Under the pieces are notes generated by a model that did not search any database, was not told the DNA's origin, and was given only the letters and a program-made list of their open reading frames with translations. Source: Planococcus rifietoensis (GTDB lineage: Bacteria > Bacillota > Bacilli > Bacillales_A > Planococcaceae). Taken from it: 64,000 nt of DNA. A program made the translations under genes and the position numbers. The stretch spans positions 2,746,501 through 2,810,500 of the forward strand of contig NZ_CP013659.2 of assembly GCF_001465795.2 (NCBI RefSeq), in the 5' to 3' direction. Shown one piece after another: positions 35,098 to 43,633 of the stretch. Positions within the stretch are counted from its first letter, which is position 1. Every line of letters begins with the position of its first letter.

Positions 35098-35703
35098 ATG
35101 GCATTTCTAGTGATTTGGCTGATGATGATTGCATACGCTGTCTTTTTCGCGCCTTCGGGTTCCGGCGGCATCGAGTTCGGCCCGCTTCTCATGGGCGATT
35201 GGGAAGGGGTCGACCCGCTCATACTCGCTATCTTCAACTCGCTCGGCATCTTCCCGCTCGTCTTTTTGACGCTTCTTGTGCCGAATGACCGCTTCCGCTG
35301 GCCGGCGTGGCCGTTTGCGCTCGTGTCGTTCGGCGTCGGGGCGTTCTCGCTATTGCCGTATTTCGCATTCGGCGACAAGCCGCCAGAGAAAAAGCGCCGC
35401 GGGCCGAATTGGCTGCACCGAATCCTGCGCTCGAAAGCATGGCTGATCTTTGTCGCCGCCATCAGCATCATCAATTTCCTCACCGTCTTCCGCGGCTTTT
35501 CGCCACAAGCTTACGCGGAAGCGTTCCAGACTTCGAGTTTGGTATCCGTCATGACCATCGACTGGTTCGTGCTGTGGGGATTGTCGGTCTACGCCACCTA
35601 CCGATTCTTGCCAGACGCGAACTTCAAGCAATTGGCTTTATTGCCGGTAGTCGGGCCGATACTGGTATTATTGTTTAACCGTAATTCAAATAAAACACAA
35701 TAA
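35098..35703 (+). CDS. Membrane protein of unknown function
   Basis: 201 residues with about five membrane helices (FLVIWLMMIAYAVFFA; ILAIFNSLGIFPLVFLTLL; WPFALVSFGVGAFSLLPYF; WLIFVAAISIINFLTVF; WFVLWGLSVYATY). It resembles the uncharacterised YfaA/DUF2834-like small membrane proteins only loosely, so I leave it unnamed. ATG chosen because GGGGTGA precedes it by five bases; a GTG three codons earlier is an alternative. Confidence 0.8.
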   Translation: MAFLVIWLMMIAYAVFFAPSGSGGIEFGPLLMGDWEGVDPLILAIFNSLGIFPLVFLTLLVPNDRFRWPAWPFALVSFGVGAFSLLPYFAFGDKPPEKKRRGPNWLHRILRSKAWLIFVAAISIINFLTVFRGFSPQAYAEAFQTSSLVSVMTIDWFVLWGLSVYATYRFLPDANFKQLALLPVVGPILVLLFNRNSNKTQ

Positions 35704-35739
35704 AAAACGTTCCTGGCATAATGCCGGGAACGTTTTTTG
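35702..35739. terminator. Bidirectional terminator
   Basis: aaaaaacgttcc/ggaacgtttttt with a short inner extension (tggc/gccg); lies between converging genes. Confidence 0.9.
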
Positions 35740-35756
35740 TTCGTTACTTCACTTGA

Positions 35757-37379
35757 TCATTGCAGGATGCCGTCAGCGTTTTTCTGCTTTTCCGATGCCC
35801 ATTCATACGAACCTTCATGCAAGGTGAGGGTTTGGTCTTCAATCCAAGCAACTTTCGTGAACAGCTTCTGCAGGAAATAACGGTCGTGGCTGATGGCGAT
35901 GATCGTGCCGTTGAACTCCTTCAAGGTTTCCTCGAGCACTTCACGCGATTCGATGTCGAGGTGGTTGGTCGGTTCATCCAATATCAGCACATTGCAGTCT
36001 TCTTGCATGAGCTGCGCGAGACGCAAACGCATTTTTTCGCCGCCACTCAGATCCTTGACGCGCTTGAAGACGTCGTGGCCATAGAACAGGAATTGTGCGA
36101 GCAAATGGCGGGCGTCGCCTTCTGTTATCGACAACTTGTCACGGAACGCTTCGATAACGCGCGCCTCTCCGTCGAACGCCTCAAACTGCTGGGCGAGATA
36201 GCCAATTTTGACATTGCTGCCGCGGCGCACTTCCCCGCCGACCGGTTCGACCTCACCCAGTAAAATCTTCAGCAAAGTCGATTTGCCGGTGCCGTTGTCG
36301 CCGACGATCGCTAAGCGGTCCTGCCAGTAGACGGACAGCTCGACATCGGCAAACAGCACTTCATCGCCGAAGCCGTGGAACACATCCTGCAGCTCAAATA
36401 CCCTTTTGCCGCTGCGGTCGTTGGCTTGCAGCTTCAACTTCATCGCCTTTTCCGCTGCCGGGCGCTTCACTTTTTCCATGCGCTCGAGCATCTTCTCCAT
36501 CATTTTCGCTTTGCGGAACAAATCCGGATTCGGCGGCGAGGCTTCGTTCGCCCATTGGCGCAGGCGGCGTATGGATTCCTTGATCTTCTGGATCTTCTTC
36601 TGCTGTTCTTTATACGCCGCAAATTGCTGCTCCATCTTCGCCTGCTTGTTGCGCAAATAGGCATCGTAATCGCCTTTGCTTTCCCATATCTCGCCGTCTT
36701 CGATTTCATAGACTTTGTGCACGACGTTATTGAGGAACTGACGGTCATGCGAAATGACGACGACCGTGCCGCTGTAGTATTCCAAGTAATGTTCGAGCCA
36801 TTCGATCGCCGACAGATCCAAATGGTTCGTCGGTTCATCAAGAAGCAGAACGGAAGGCTTGCGCAAAATGAGCTGCGCGAGCATCACTTTCGTCTTCTCG
36901 CCGCCGCTCAGCGAATCAAACCGCTGCCCCGTCAGATGCGCGACGCCAAGGCCGTTCGCCACGGCTGCAATCTTGGATTCGGTTTCATAACCGCCGGCTT
37001 CCATAAACTGCTCCTGCAGCTCGCCGTATTGCCGGAGTACCCGTTCGTCCGCACCGTTTGCCAGCTGGGTTTCCAGTTCGCTAAGCCGCCTCTCGATTCC
37101 GTGCAATTCGCTGAAGCTTTCGTTCAAGACTTCGTACACGCTATATCCCGGGTAGTTCGGAATTTGGTGCAGATAGCCGATCTGGGTGTTTTTCGTCCGG
37201 ATGATCGTTCCGTCGTCCGGTTCTTCCAGTCCCGCCAGCAGCTGGAATAAAGTCGTTTTGCCCGAGCCGTTGCGGCCGACGACGGCGATCCGGTCTTTTT
37301 CATTGATCTCGAGCGATAGATTGGTGAAGATTTCATTGCCGCCGATAGATTTCGTCAGTTGTTGTGCTGTGATTTGCAT
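35757..37379 (-). CDS. ABC-F family ATPase
   Basis: 540 residues with two ABC domains and no membrane helices. First: GRNGSGKTTL, LSGGEKTKVMLAQL, LLLDEPTNHLDL. Second: GDNGTGKSTL, LSGGEKMRLRLAQL, LILDEPTNHLDI. The linker between them (about 235-320) is long, basic and helical (KQAKMEQQFAAYKEQQKKIQ), as in ABC-F factors that enter the ribosomal E site. Such proteins rescue stalled ribosomes or give antibiotic resistance. Nothing here decides which. ATG follows TGGAGG. Confidence 0.94.
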   Translation of the reverse strand: MQITAQQLTKSIGGNEIFTNLSLEINEKDRIAVVGRNGSGKTTLFQLLAGLEEPDDGTIIRTKNTQIGYLHQIPNYPGYSVYEVLNESFSELHGIERRLSELETQLANGADERVLRQYGELQEQFMEAGGYETESKIAAVANGLGVAHLTGQRFDSLSGGEKTKVMLAQLILRKPSVLLLDEPTNHLDLSAIEWLEHYLEYYSGTVVVISHDRQFLNNVVHKVYEIEDGEIWESKGDYDAYLRNKQAKMEQQFAAYKEQQKKIQKIKESIRRLRQWANEASPPNPDLFRKAKMMEKMLERMEKVKRPAAEKAMKLKLQANDRSGKRVFELQDVFHGFGDEVLFADVELSVYWQDRLAIVGDNGTGKSTLLKILLGEVEPVGGEVRRGSNVKIGYLAQQFEAFDGEARVIEAFRDKLSITEGDARHLLAQFLFYGHDVFKRVKDLSGGEKMRLRLAQLMQEDCNVLILDEPTNHLDIESREVLEETLKEFNGTIIAISHDRYFLQKLFTKVAWIEDQTLTLHEGSYEWASEKQKNADGILQ

Positions 37380-37414
37380 CGTTTACGCCTCCAGGACGCA
37401 GCTGAAAATCGGTA

Positions 37415-37447
37415 CAAAAAAAGACCGCCCCATACCGGGCAGTCTTC
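37415..37447 (-). terminator. Terminator after a small gene
   Basis: aagaccgccc/gggcagtctt imperfect hairpin; T8 on the minus strand. Confidence 0.8.
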
Positions 37448-37473
37448 TCTAATAGTGAAAAGAATGTCAGATA

Positions 37474-37608
37474 TCAGCTGCGCGTGATTTTGAAATTGAC
37501 TAAAAAAGGACAGACTTCTCCCGTCGGCGTCAAATCAAACGTAATGACACGTGTGAAATACAAAGCTTCCTCCATTTTCACACCCATCACCGCAGCACAT
37601 TTCTCCAT
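37474..37608 (-). CDS. Small protein, 44 residues, unknown
   Basis: The start is strongly marked: ACGGAGGTGAAAAG directly precedes the ATG. The peptide begins MEKCAAVMGVKMEEALYF and includes TPTGEVCPFLVNFKITRS at its end. Two cysteines and no membrane span are visible. It has its own terminator. I do not know a family for it. Confidence 0.6.
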   Translation of the reverse strand: MEKCAAVMGVKMEEALYFTRVITFDLTPTGEVCPFLVNFKITRS

Positions 37609-37701
37609 CTTTTCACCTCCGTTTCGTTTAATTGTCTCAATATTACCACATCTCTTCATGGAAAGGAATATCCAAATGCGCTATTTCTGTCAATTCGTTG
37701 A

Positions 37702-38364
37702 TTATCCCTTGACCTGTGCGTGGCTCAACACAGCTGTAAGTTCCGCCAAGCCATCAATCACCGCGTCTGCTTCTTTCAGTTCCTGTTCCTGCGCAAAATC
37801 AAAGCGGCAGCCGACCGCCAACAAATCGTTCGCTTTTGCCGCGCGGATGTCGGACAAGCGGTCTCCGACAACTGCCCCTTCTGTCACGCCGTATTTCACT
37901 TTGATCATGCGCACGAGTTCAGCCTTGTCAGACGAAATGGCTTGTTCGATGCTGAACGTCTCCGTCACCCACTCATTCAAGCCGTAATGCTCAACAATCG
38001 CCGCCAAATAGCGCACCAGTCCATTGCTGGCAATGAAAATGCGGTAGCCTTCTGCAGCTAGTTCAGCTAACACTCTCCTAGCGTCAGGGTAAACCTCCCC
38101 TTTGCCTTCAGTGATATTTGCGATCAATCGTTCAAGGAAATACGCATCCATCTCGCGCTTCGTCTCGTCGGACTTTTCCGACAACAGCGCTTCCCATACT
38201 GCCGGCAGCGGCACACCCATGATGTTTCGGTACGCTTCGATTGGCGCCGCGCCTTGCCACTCGCCTCGTTCGCGAAGAACCGCGAATGCTTCTTCCAACG
38301 ACTGCTCCAAAATCGTGCCGGTCTGGAACAAGGTGCCGTCCATATCAAAAATGATTGCTTTCAT
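37702..38364 (-). CDS. HAD-superfamily phosphatase (PGP/PpaX-like)
   Basis: 220 residues. HAD motif I DMDGTLF at residue 6, motif II FIASNG near 105, a Lys in SSDKAELVR near 150, and motif IV VVGDRLSDIRAAKAN near 169. A helical cap of subclass I lies between motifs I and II. Substrate unknown (a phosphoglycolate or pyrophosphate-like compound is typical). Start at MKAIIF is set by a GGGGGAG site; an upstream in-frame start would overlap the divergent channel gene. Confidence 0.9.
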   Translation of the reverse strand: MKAIIFDMDGTLFQTGTILEQSLEEAFAVLRERGEWQGAAPIEAYRNIMGVPLPAVWEALLSEKSDETKREMDAYFLERLIANITEGKGEVYPDARRVLAELAAEGYRIFIASNGLVRYLAAIVEHYGLNEWVTETFSIEQAISSDKAELVRMIKVKYGVTEGAVVGDRLSDIRAAKANDLLAVGCRFDFAQEQELKEADAVIDGLAELTAVLSHAQVKG

Positions 38365-38460
38365 TGACTCTCCCCCATCTTCGTTATTCCTTGTATAACG
38401 AAATAGATGTCCACTGCGTTGCATACTCCATGTATACTGAAGAAAAAAGGAGGGAAACAC

Positions 38461-39237
38461 TTGATTATCCTTCGTCGGCTCTACCTGCAAGTGACCAGCC
38501 TGTCCTGGTTGCTGCTCACCATGAGCACAATTATTTTAATTGCCTTCAGCACATTCATGATGACGGCAATCGAACCGTCAACGTTCGCCAGTTACACGGA
38601 CGCCTTATGGTTCACCATGACGACGATTTTGACCGTCGGCTACGGCGACCTCTATCCCGTGACGTTCGGCGGACGAATTTTCACTATCGTTTTTTTGTAC
38701 ATCGTCGGCATCGGCTTGTTTGCAACGTTTATCGGAAAAGCGATCGAAAGCCTATCCTTACATAGAAGAATGAAAGAAAGAGGTGAGTTAATGTATAAAG
38801 GACGCAACCATATCGTCATCATTGACTGGTCATACAAAGCGGAAAATGCGATCAATGAAATTTTGAAACAAGATACGCAAACTGAGATCGTAGTCATCGA
38901 CCGGTTGGAAAAGGCAAAAGAGCTCAATTCAAGGGTTCATTACGTCAGGGGAAATGCCACCCACGAAGAAGTATTGAGGCAAGCGAACGTCCAGCAGGCG
39001 AAAGCGGTTTTAATTTTTGCGGATGACCGCATCGAGGACCAAATGCTGACAGACGGAAAATCATTACTGATCGCCACGGCCGTCGAACGGATGTCACCCG
39101 GCGTCTATACGACTGTCGAAGTCGAGCGCGAAGAACATCTTCCGAACTTTTCTCATGTCAAAGTCGATAAATTCATCATGTCCAACGGCACTATCGCCAA
39201 GATGGCCGTCAATTCCATCTTTTCTGAGACGATATAA
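38461..39237 (+). CDS. 2TM potassium channel with RCK (TrkA-N) domain
   Basis: 258 residues from a TTG start, which is seven bases after AAAGGAGG. Two membrane helices flank the selectivity filter TVGYGD (58-63). The RCK N-terminal domain starts near 113 (GRNHIVIIDWSYKAENAI). There is no RCK C-terminal lobe. An internal ATG at codon 111 (38791) has its own AGAGGTG site, so a free RCK subunit may also be made, as in MthK. It should be a gated K+ channel. Divergent from the HAD gene. Confidence 0.92.
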   Translation: MIILRRLYLQVTSLSWLLLTMSTIILIAFSTFMMTAIEPSTFASYTDALWFTMTTILTVGYGDLYPVTFGGRIFTIVFLYIVGIGLFATFIGKAIESLSLHRRMKERGELMYKGRNHIVIIDWSYKAENAINEILKQDTQTEIVVIDRLEKAKELNSRVHYVRGNATHEEVLRQANVQQAKAVLIFADDRIEDQMLTDGKSLLIATAVERMSPGVYTTVEVEREEHLPNFSHVKVDKFIMSNGTIAKMAVNSIFSETI

Positions 39238-39240
39238 TCG

Positions 39241-39278
39241 AAAAAACGGAAAGCAGTTCATGACTGCTTTCCGTTTGT
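39241..39278 (+). terminator. Terminator after the channel gene
   Basis: aacggaaagcagt/actgctttccgtt hairpin, TTT tail. Confidence 0.85.
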
Positions 39279-39304
39279 GCTCAATCCATATCCTGCATCA
39301 CGAT

Positions 39305-39343
39305 GAAAAAAAGGGAAGAAGCATGAATAGCTTCTTCCCTTTC
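39305..39343 (-). terminator. Terminator after the aldo/keto reductase gene
   Basis: aaagggaagaagc/gcttcttcccttt hairpin; T run on the minus strand. Confidence 0.85.
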
Positions 39344-39368
39344 TGCATGAGTCTCTGTGGATGTGGAA

Positions 39369-40436
39369 TTATTTAATTCCCATGGAATCCTTATAGCCTT
39401 TCAAATAGCCAATCTCGGATGGGCTCGCCATTTCGGGCGCGCTCATCGCACGGTGCCAGTTCGGGTAGATCGGGACCGGACGCGCCGCTTTTTCAATCAG
39501 GCTATGCTCGTCTTGCTTCAGCTTGATTTTATAGGACGCGATGTTTTCCTGCAATTGCGCTTCGTTGCGCGCGGCGATGACGATCGGGCCGACGTTCGGG
39601 CGGTCGCGCACCCACGCATAGGCGATTTGCGGAACACTTGCGTTATGGTTTGCGGCCACTTCCTCAAGCGCATCGATCACTTGGTACAAGCGCTCTTCGT
39701 CTTGTATCCAAGGCTCAGGCCAGCCGCCGCCTTGGCGCGTATCTTTCGGCGCTTCCTTGCCGCGGCCGATCTTGCCGTTCAATAAGCCTTCACCGAGCGG
39801 GCTCCAGATCATCGAGCTGACGCCAAGTTCTGCACCGGCCGGAAGCAATTCGTATTCTGCTTCGCGCGCTTCCGGCGTGTAGTAGATCTGCTGCGTTGCA
39901 GGCGGAATCTTGCCGTTTTGTTCAGCGAATGTGTGCGTCTTCGCAAGCGCCCATCCACTGTAGTTCGACACACCCCAATGGCGGATCTTGCCGGCTTTGA
40001 TCAAGTCGTTCATCGTCTCGACCGTCTCTTCGACCGGTGTCTGGCCGTCCCATAAATGGACGAAATACAAATCCAAGTAATCGGTGCCGAGGCGCATCAG
40101 CGATTCATCGATTGATTTCAATAGATTCATGCGCGAAGCGCCGCGTGAATTTTGGTGCTCGTCAAACGGAAATCCGGTCTTCGACGTCAGCAATACTTTA
40201 TCGCGCTTGCCGCGAATTGCCGCGCCGAGTACTTTTTCGGCATTTCCTTGCGAATACAAGTTGGCGGTATCGAACATATTGATGCCCGCATCGAGCGACA
40301 TGTCGACCATGCGGCTCGCTTCGTTTTCCTGGATATTGCCCGCCGCTTCAAAGCCGTTCGTGCCGCTGAACGGGACGGTGCCGAGAATGTATTTCGGGAC
40401 GCGCAGCCCCGATTTGCCTAGATTAATATAATCCAT
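39369..40436 (-). CDS. Aldo/keto reductase
   Basis: 355 residues with the AKR catalytic set: Asp and Tyr in FDTANLYSQGNAE (near 56-68), Lys in LLTSKTGFP (near 82-90) and His in YFVHLWDG (near 125). NADP(H)-binding residues lie near IVIAARNEAQLQEN. Most like the YajO/YhdN-type general-stress AKRs. Substrate unknown. ATG follows CTAGGAGG. Confidence 0.94.
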   Translation of the reverse strand: MDYINLGKSGLRVPKYILGTVPFSGTNGFEAAGNIQENEASRMVDMSLDAGINMFDTANLYSQGNAEKVLGAAIRGKRDKVLLTSKTGFPFDEHQNSRGASRMNLLKSIDESLMRLGTDYLDLYFVHLWDGQTPVEETVETMNDLIKAGKIRHWGVSNYSGWALAKTHTFAEQNGKIPPATQQIYYTPEAREAEYELLPAGAELGVSSMIWSPLGEGLLNGKIGRGKEAPKDTRQGGGWPEPWIQDEERLYQVIDALEEVAANHNASVPQIAYAWVRDRPNVGPIVIAARNEAQLQENIASYKIKLKQDEHSLIEKAARPVPIYPNWHRAMSAPEMASPSEIGYLKGYKDSMGIK

Positions 40437-40526
40437 TATGAAGGTCCTCCTAGTAACGAACTGTTTTTTCTGTCAGTCATTCTCTACCCGCTTAGCCCCC
40501 CTCGACAAACAAAAATTACCGCGGGC

Positions 40527-41156
40527 TTAGTACGGCGGTTTTTCAGGCTTGCCGCCTGTCAATCCGGCCGCAAAGAACGGGCCCTTGATGGTCATCGTCG
40601 AAATGATGCGCGCGATTTCTTCCGGCGGTTCGCCGGTGTCGCCGTTTAGCCATTGCTGGATGACGCCGATATGGGCCGAGGCGATATAGGCAGACAAGTA
40701 TTGCGGCGGCACGAGTGAATCGCCGGCACCGAATAGGACGTCTTGATTGCGCTCAAACAGTGCTTTACTGAGGAATTCCTTCATTTTGACCTGGAAGCCG
40801 GCATCGCCTTTTGGCCCCAATAACGCCTTCATCAAACTTTTATTGTCATGGAGAAATTCAAAGAGCGGCACCGGCACCGCGAAATCCTGGATGTGCTTCA
40901 TGCCTTCGATGAGCTGCGGGATGTTGCGGATGATCTTGATTTCCATCTCCTCGATCAAGTGCTGCTGGCATTTCTCCATCAAATCGTATTTGTCCTCGTA
41001 ATGGCTGTAAAACGTGCCGCGGTTGATATTGGCGCGCTCAGTAATGTCCTTGACGCTCATCGCCTCAAAGCCTTTTTCTTCAATCAATGCAATCAAAGCG
41101 GACCGAATCGCCCGCTGCGTCCGGATGACGCGTAAATCGGCTGGTTTCCCGTCCAT
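40527..41156 (-). CDS. TetR/AcrR-family regulator
   Basis: 209 residues. Helix-turn-helix near 30-55: GFEAMSVKDITERANINR, then GTFYSHYEDKYDL. The C-terminal ligand/dimer domain is unclassified. It starts at MDGKPADL, seven bases after GGGGGAGG. Divergent from the ABC exporter at 41380 across a 223-bp gap that holds the exporter's promoter, so it is probably that operon's repressor. Confidence 0.93.
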   Translation of the reverse strand: MDGKPADLRVIRTQRAIRSALIALIEEKGFEAMSVKDITERANINRGTFYSHYEDKYDLMEKCQQHLIEEMEIKIIRNIPQLIEGMKHIQDFAVPVPLFEFLHDNKSLMKALLGPKGDAGFQVKMKEFLSKALFERNQDVLFGAGDSLVPPQYLSAYIASAHIGVIQQWLNGDTGEPPEEIARIISTMTIKGPFFAAGLTGGKPEKPPY

Positions 41157-41234
41157 TTCCATTCCTCCCCCGTGTGTTTTCCGACACTTTTCCCCACACT
41201 GTCGCTTAAGCAACACATTGCCTGTTTTTGATTA

Positions 41235-41263
41235 TTGTTCCGCCATTGCCAAGGAATTATACT
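41235..41263 (+). promoter_or_regulatory. Promoter of the second ABC exporter operon
   Basis: TTGTTC, 17 bases, TATACT, lying in the gap between the TetR and ABC genes, about 115 bases before the ATPase start. Likely target of the TetR protein. No perfect palindrome was seen overlapping it. Confidence 0.6.
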
Positions 41264-41379
41264 GAAGCCAAGAACTAAAACGACAGCTTGTTTATTATCT
41301 TAGCCGCAACTGAACCCAAATAACAGCACAGCGCCATGCAAGACCTAACAGTGCTCGAATAAACAAAGGAGGAAACCCT

Positions 41380-42102
41380 ATGGACATCCAGCTTTCGCAT
41401 GTCAACAAACGTTTTGGCGACGCGTGCGTCATCAAAGATGTGAGCTTCACCGTTGCAGCGGGGGAAATCTGCTGCTTGCTCGGCCCGTCCGGTTCCGGCA
41501 AGACGACCTTGATCCGCTTGATGATCGGCGCATTGCCGGCAGACAGCGGCACGATCCGTTTCGGCGACACCGAAATGCCGAATATGGCGATTCTCAAACG
41601 GCTCGGCTTCATGCCGCAAAATGACGCTTTGTATGAGGATTTATCCGCACAAGGCAATCTGGCGTTTTTCGGCGGATTGTACCATCTCCCGAAACGCACA
41701 CGTGAGGCGCGCATCGCCGAAGTGCTCGACATGGTCGAACTGACCGATCACAAACGCAAACTGGTGAAGAATTTTTCCGGCGGCATGAAGAAACGCTTGT
41801 CGCTCGCCATCGCGATTTTGCACGAGCCGGATATCCTGTTCCTTGACGAACCGACCGCCGGCATCGACCCGGTCCTGCGCCGCAAGATCTGGGCGCAGTT
41901 CCAAGCACTTAAAGCACAGGGCACGACAATCATCGTCTCGACGCATGTCATGGACGAAGTGATCGAATGCGATAAAGGGGCGCTATTGTACAACGGCAAG
42001 CTCATCGAATACGACAGCGTCGACCGTTTGCTCGAAAAAACCGGAAGCGGCCGCATCGAAGAATTGTTCTTCGCCGCTTCAGAAAGCGAGGCGCGCCCAT
42101 GA
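41380..42102 (+). CDS. ABC transporter ATPase
   Basis: 240 residues with GPSGSGKTTL, FSGGMKKRLSLAIA, ILFLDEPTAGIDPV and STHVMDEV. ATG follows AAAGGAGG. It overlaps the permease start by four bases (ATGA). Forms an ABC-2 exporter with the next gene; cargo unknown but drug-type exporters next to TetR genes are common. Confidence 0.94.
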   Translation: MDIQLSHVNKRFGDACVIKDVSFTVAAGEICCLLGPSGSGKTTLIRLMIGALPADSGTIRFGDTEMPNMAILKRLGFMPQNDALYEDLSAQGNLAFFGGLYHLPKRTREARIAEVLDMVELTDHKRKLVKNFSGGMKKRLSLAIAILHEPDILFLDEPTAGIDPVLRRKIWAQFQALKAQGTTIIVSTHVMDEVIECDKGALLYNGKLIEYDSVDRLLEKTGSGRIEELFFAASESEARP

Positions 42103-43127
42103 TCCAGCTAGCGAAACGCGTCATCCGCCAGACCGTCAACGACAAGCGCAGCGTCATGCTCATCCTCGTCGCCCCGCTGTTGATCCTGACCTTGGTCTAC
42201 TTCCTGCTCGGCGATTCGGATTACGTCGCAACGGTCGCCATCGACCCGGACGCTGTTCCCGCTCCCGTCATCGATGCATTGGAACAGCAGGAACTCGAGC
42301 TGGTCGACATCACCGCCGACGAAGCCGATCAAGCACTCGATTATTTGCAGCAGCACGAAGACATCGACGCCGTCCTGCGCTTCCCGGAAAATTCCGGAAT
42401 GGACATCACGCTGTACGAACCGTCGACAAAAGGCGCCACGGCGATAAGCGAAATCCAAGAAGCGATGGCGACCATCAACCCAACAGCTGAAGCAGAGGTC
42501 AGCTATGTTTACGGCACCCAAGACCAGAGTTTATTCGATTCGCTCGGCTACGTCTTTCTCGCCTTGTTCTCGTTCTTTTTCGTGTTCATCATTTCCGCGA
42601 TGGCACTCGTGCGGGAGCGCAGCCGCGGGACGCTCGAACGCCTGATGATGACGCCGATCCGGCGCGGTGAAGTCATTGCGGGCTACACACTCGGCTATAG
42701 TGTCTTTGCCGTCATCCAAGCGATCATTATCGTCTTGTACGCAGTGTTCGTGCTGCAGCTGAGCAACGAAGGGAATATCGGCTGGGTACTGCTGACGATG
42801 GTGCTGCTCGCCGTCACCGCCGTATCGTTCGGCGCCACCATATCCATTTTTGCGGGCTCCGAACTGCAGGTCGTCCAACTGATTCCGTTCACCATCATCC
42901 CGCAAGTGTTCTTCTCAGGGCTCATCCCGTTGGACTTGATCCCGTACCATCTCGGCCACTTATCCTATATCATGCCGATTTATTACGGAGCCGCCGCCAT
43001 CAAAGGTATCATGGTCTACGGCGACGGGTTCTCGGACATCTGGAGCTATCTCGCCGGACTCACGATTTATGCGCTCGTGCTGTATGTCATCAACACGCAA
43101 GCCTTGAAGAAATTCCGCAAACTATAG
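42099..43127 (+). CDS. ABC-2 type transporter permease
   Basis: 342 residues. One N-terminal helix, an extracytoplasmic region of about 130 residues, then five helices from about 150. VRERSRGTLERLMMTPIRRGE near 168 is the ABC-2 coupling helix and FFSGLIPLDLIPYHLGHLSY near 270 the late conserved segment. This YhhJ/YbhR-like layout is typical of drug or polymer exporters. Cotranscribed with the ATPase. Confidence 0.93.
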   Translation: MIQLAKRVIRQTVNDKRSVMLILVAPLLILTLVYFLLGDSDYVATVAIDPDAVPAPVIDALEQQELELVDITADEADQALDYLQQHEDIDAVLRFPENSGMDITLYEPSTKGATAISEIQEAMATINPTAEAEVSYVYGTQDQSLFDSLGYVFLALFSFFFVFIISAMALVRERSRGTLERLMMTPIRRGEVIAGYTLGYSVFAVIQAIIIVLYAVFVLQLSNEGNIGWVLLTMVLLAVTAVSFGATISIFAGSELQVVQLIPFTIIPQVFFSGLIPLDLIPYHLGHLSYIMPIYYGAAAIKGIMVYGDGFSDIWSYLAGLTIYALVLYVINTQALKKFRKL

Positions 43128-43165
43128 AAAAAAGCGGACGAAGCCTATGCCTCGTCCGCTTTTTC
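43128..43165. terminator. Bidirectional terminator
   Basis: aaaaagcggacga/tcgtccgcttttt hairpin between the ABC operon and the next, converging gene. Confidence 0.9.
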
Positions 43166-43179
43166 GTGTGTTTAAAAAC

Positions 43180-43536
43180 TTATTCGGCCCAAAGAATCTG
43201 GTACGAGCCGCTCGGTTCTTGTTCCAAGCGGCAATTATCGGACAGGATCGGCCGGAACGCTTCCACTTGCGCTTCATCCATGGAAATGCCCGACAGCCCG
43301 TGTTCGGTCTCTGTGTAATCAAGATCCGCTTCCTGGTCGAATTTGATGCGCAACAGATTCTTCGCGCCGTTGATCGTCAAAAATTTCACTTGGTAGCCGT
43401 CGCGGAATACCGCCTCAAGCTCACTTCCAAGCGATGCGAAATTATCGTTTTTCAGAAGGTCGCCGATTTCTACGCCTTCCCGGCGAACCTTTTCGATGCG
43501 GATCGCATCCGGCATGGAAATTTTGGTCAATGTCAT
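43180..43536 (-). CDS. Small soluble protein, unknown function
   Basis: 118 residues, acidic, mixed alpha/beta composition, no membrane segment and no motif I recognise. The last part (RPILSDNCRLEQEPSGSYQILWAE) is the most distinctive. ATG follows AAAGAGGG. It is about 100 bp after the MBL-fold gene on the same strand; a link is possible but unproven. Confidence 0.7.
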   Translation of the reverse strand: MTLTKISMPDAIRIEKVRREGVEIGDLLKNDNFASLGSELEAVFRDGYQVKFLTINGAKNLLRIKFDQEADLDYTETEHGLSGISMDEAQVEAFRPILSDNCRLEQEPSGSYQILWAE

Positions 43537-43633
43537 ACTATCCCTCTTTCCGAATTTCTAGTGATGCACCCATTTTAGAAGAATGGCGCATGAATCTCAA
43601 ATCTTGGAAACCGGCTCAAGCGAACAAGTTCAG

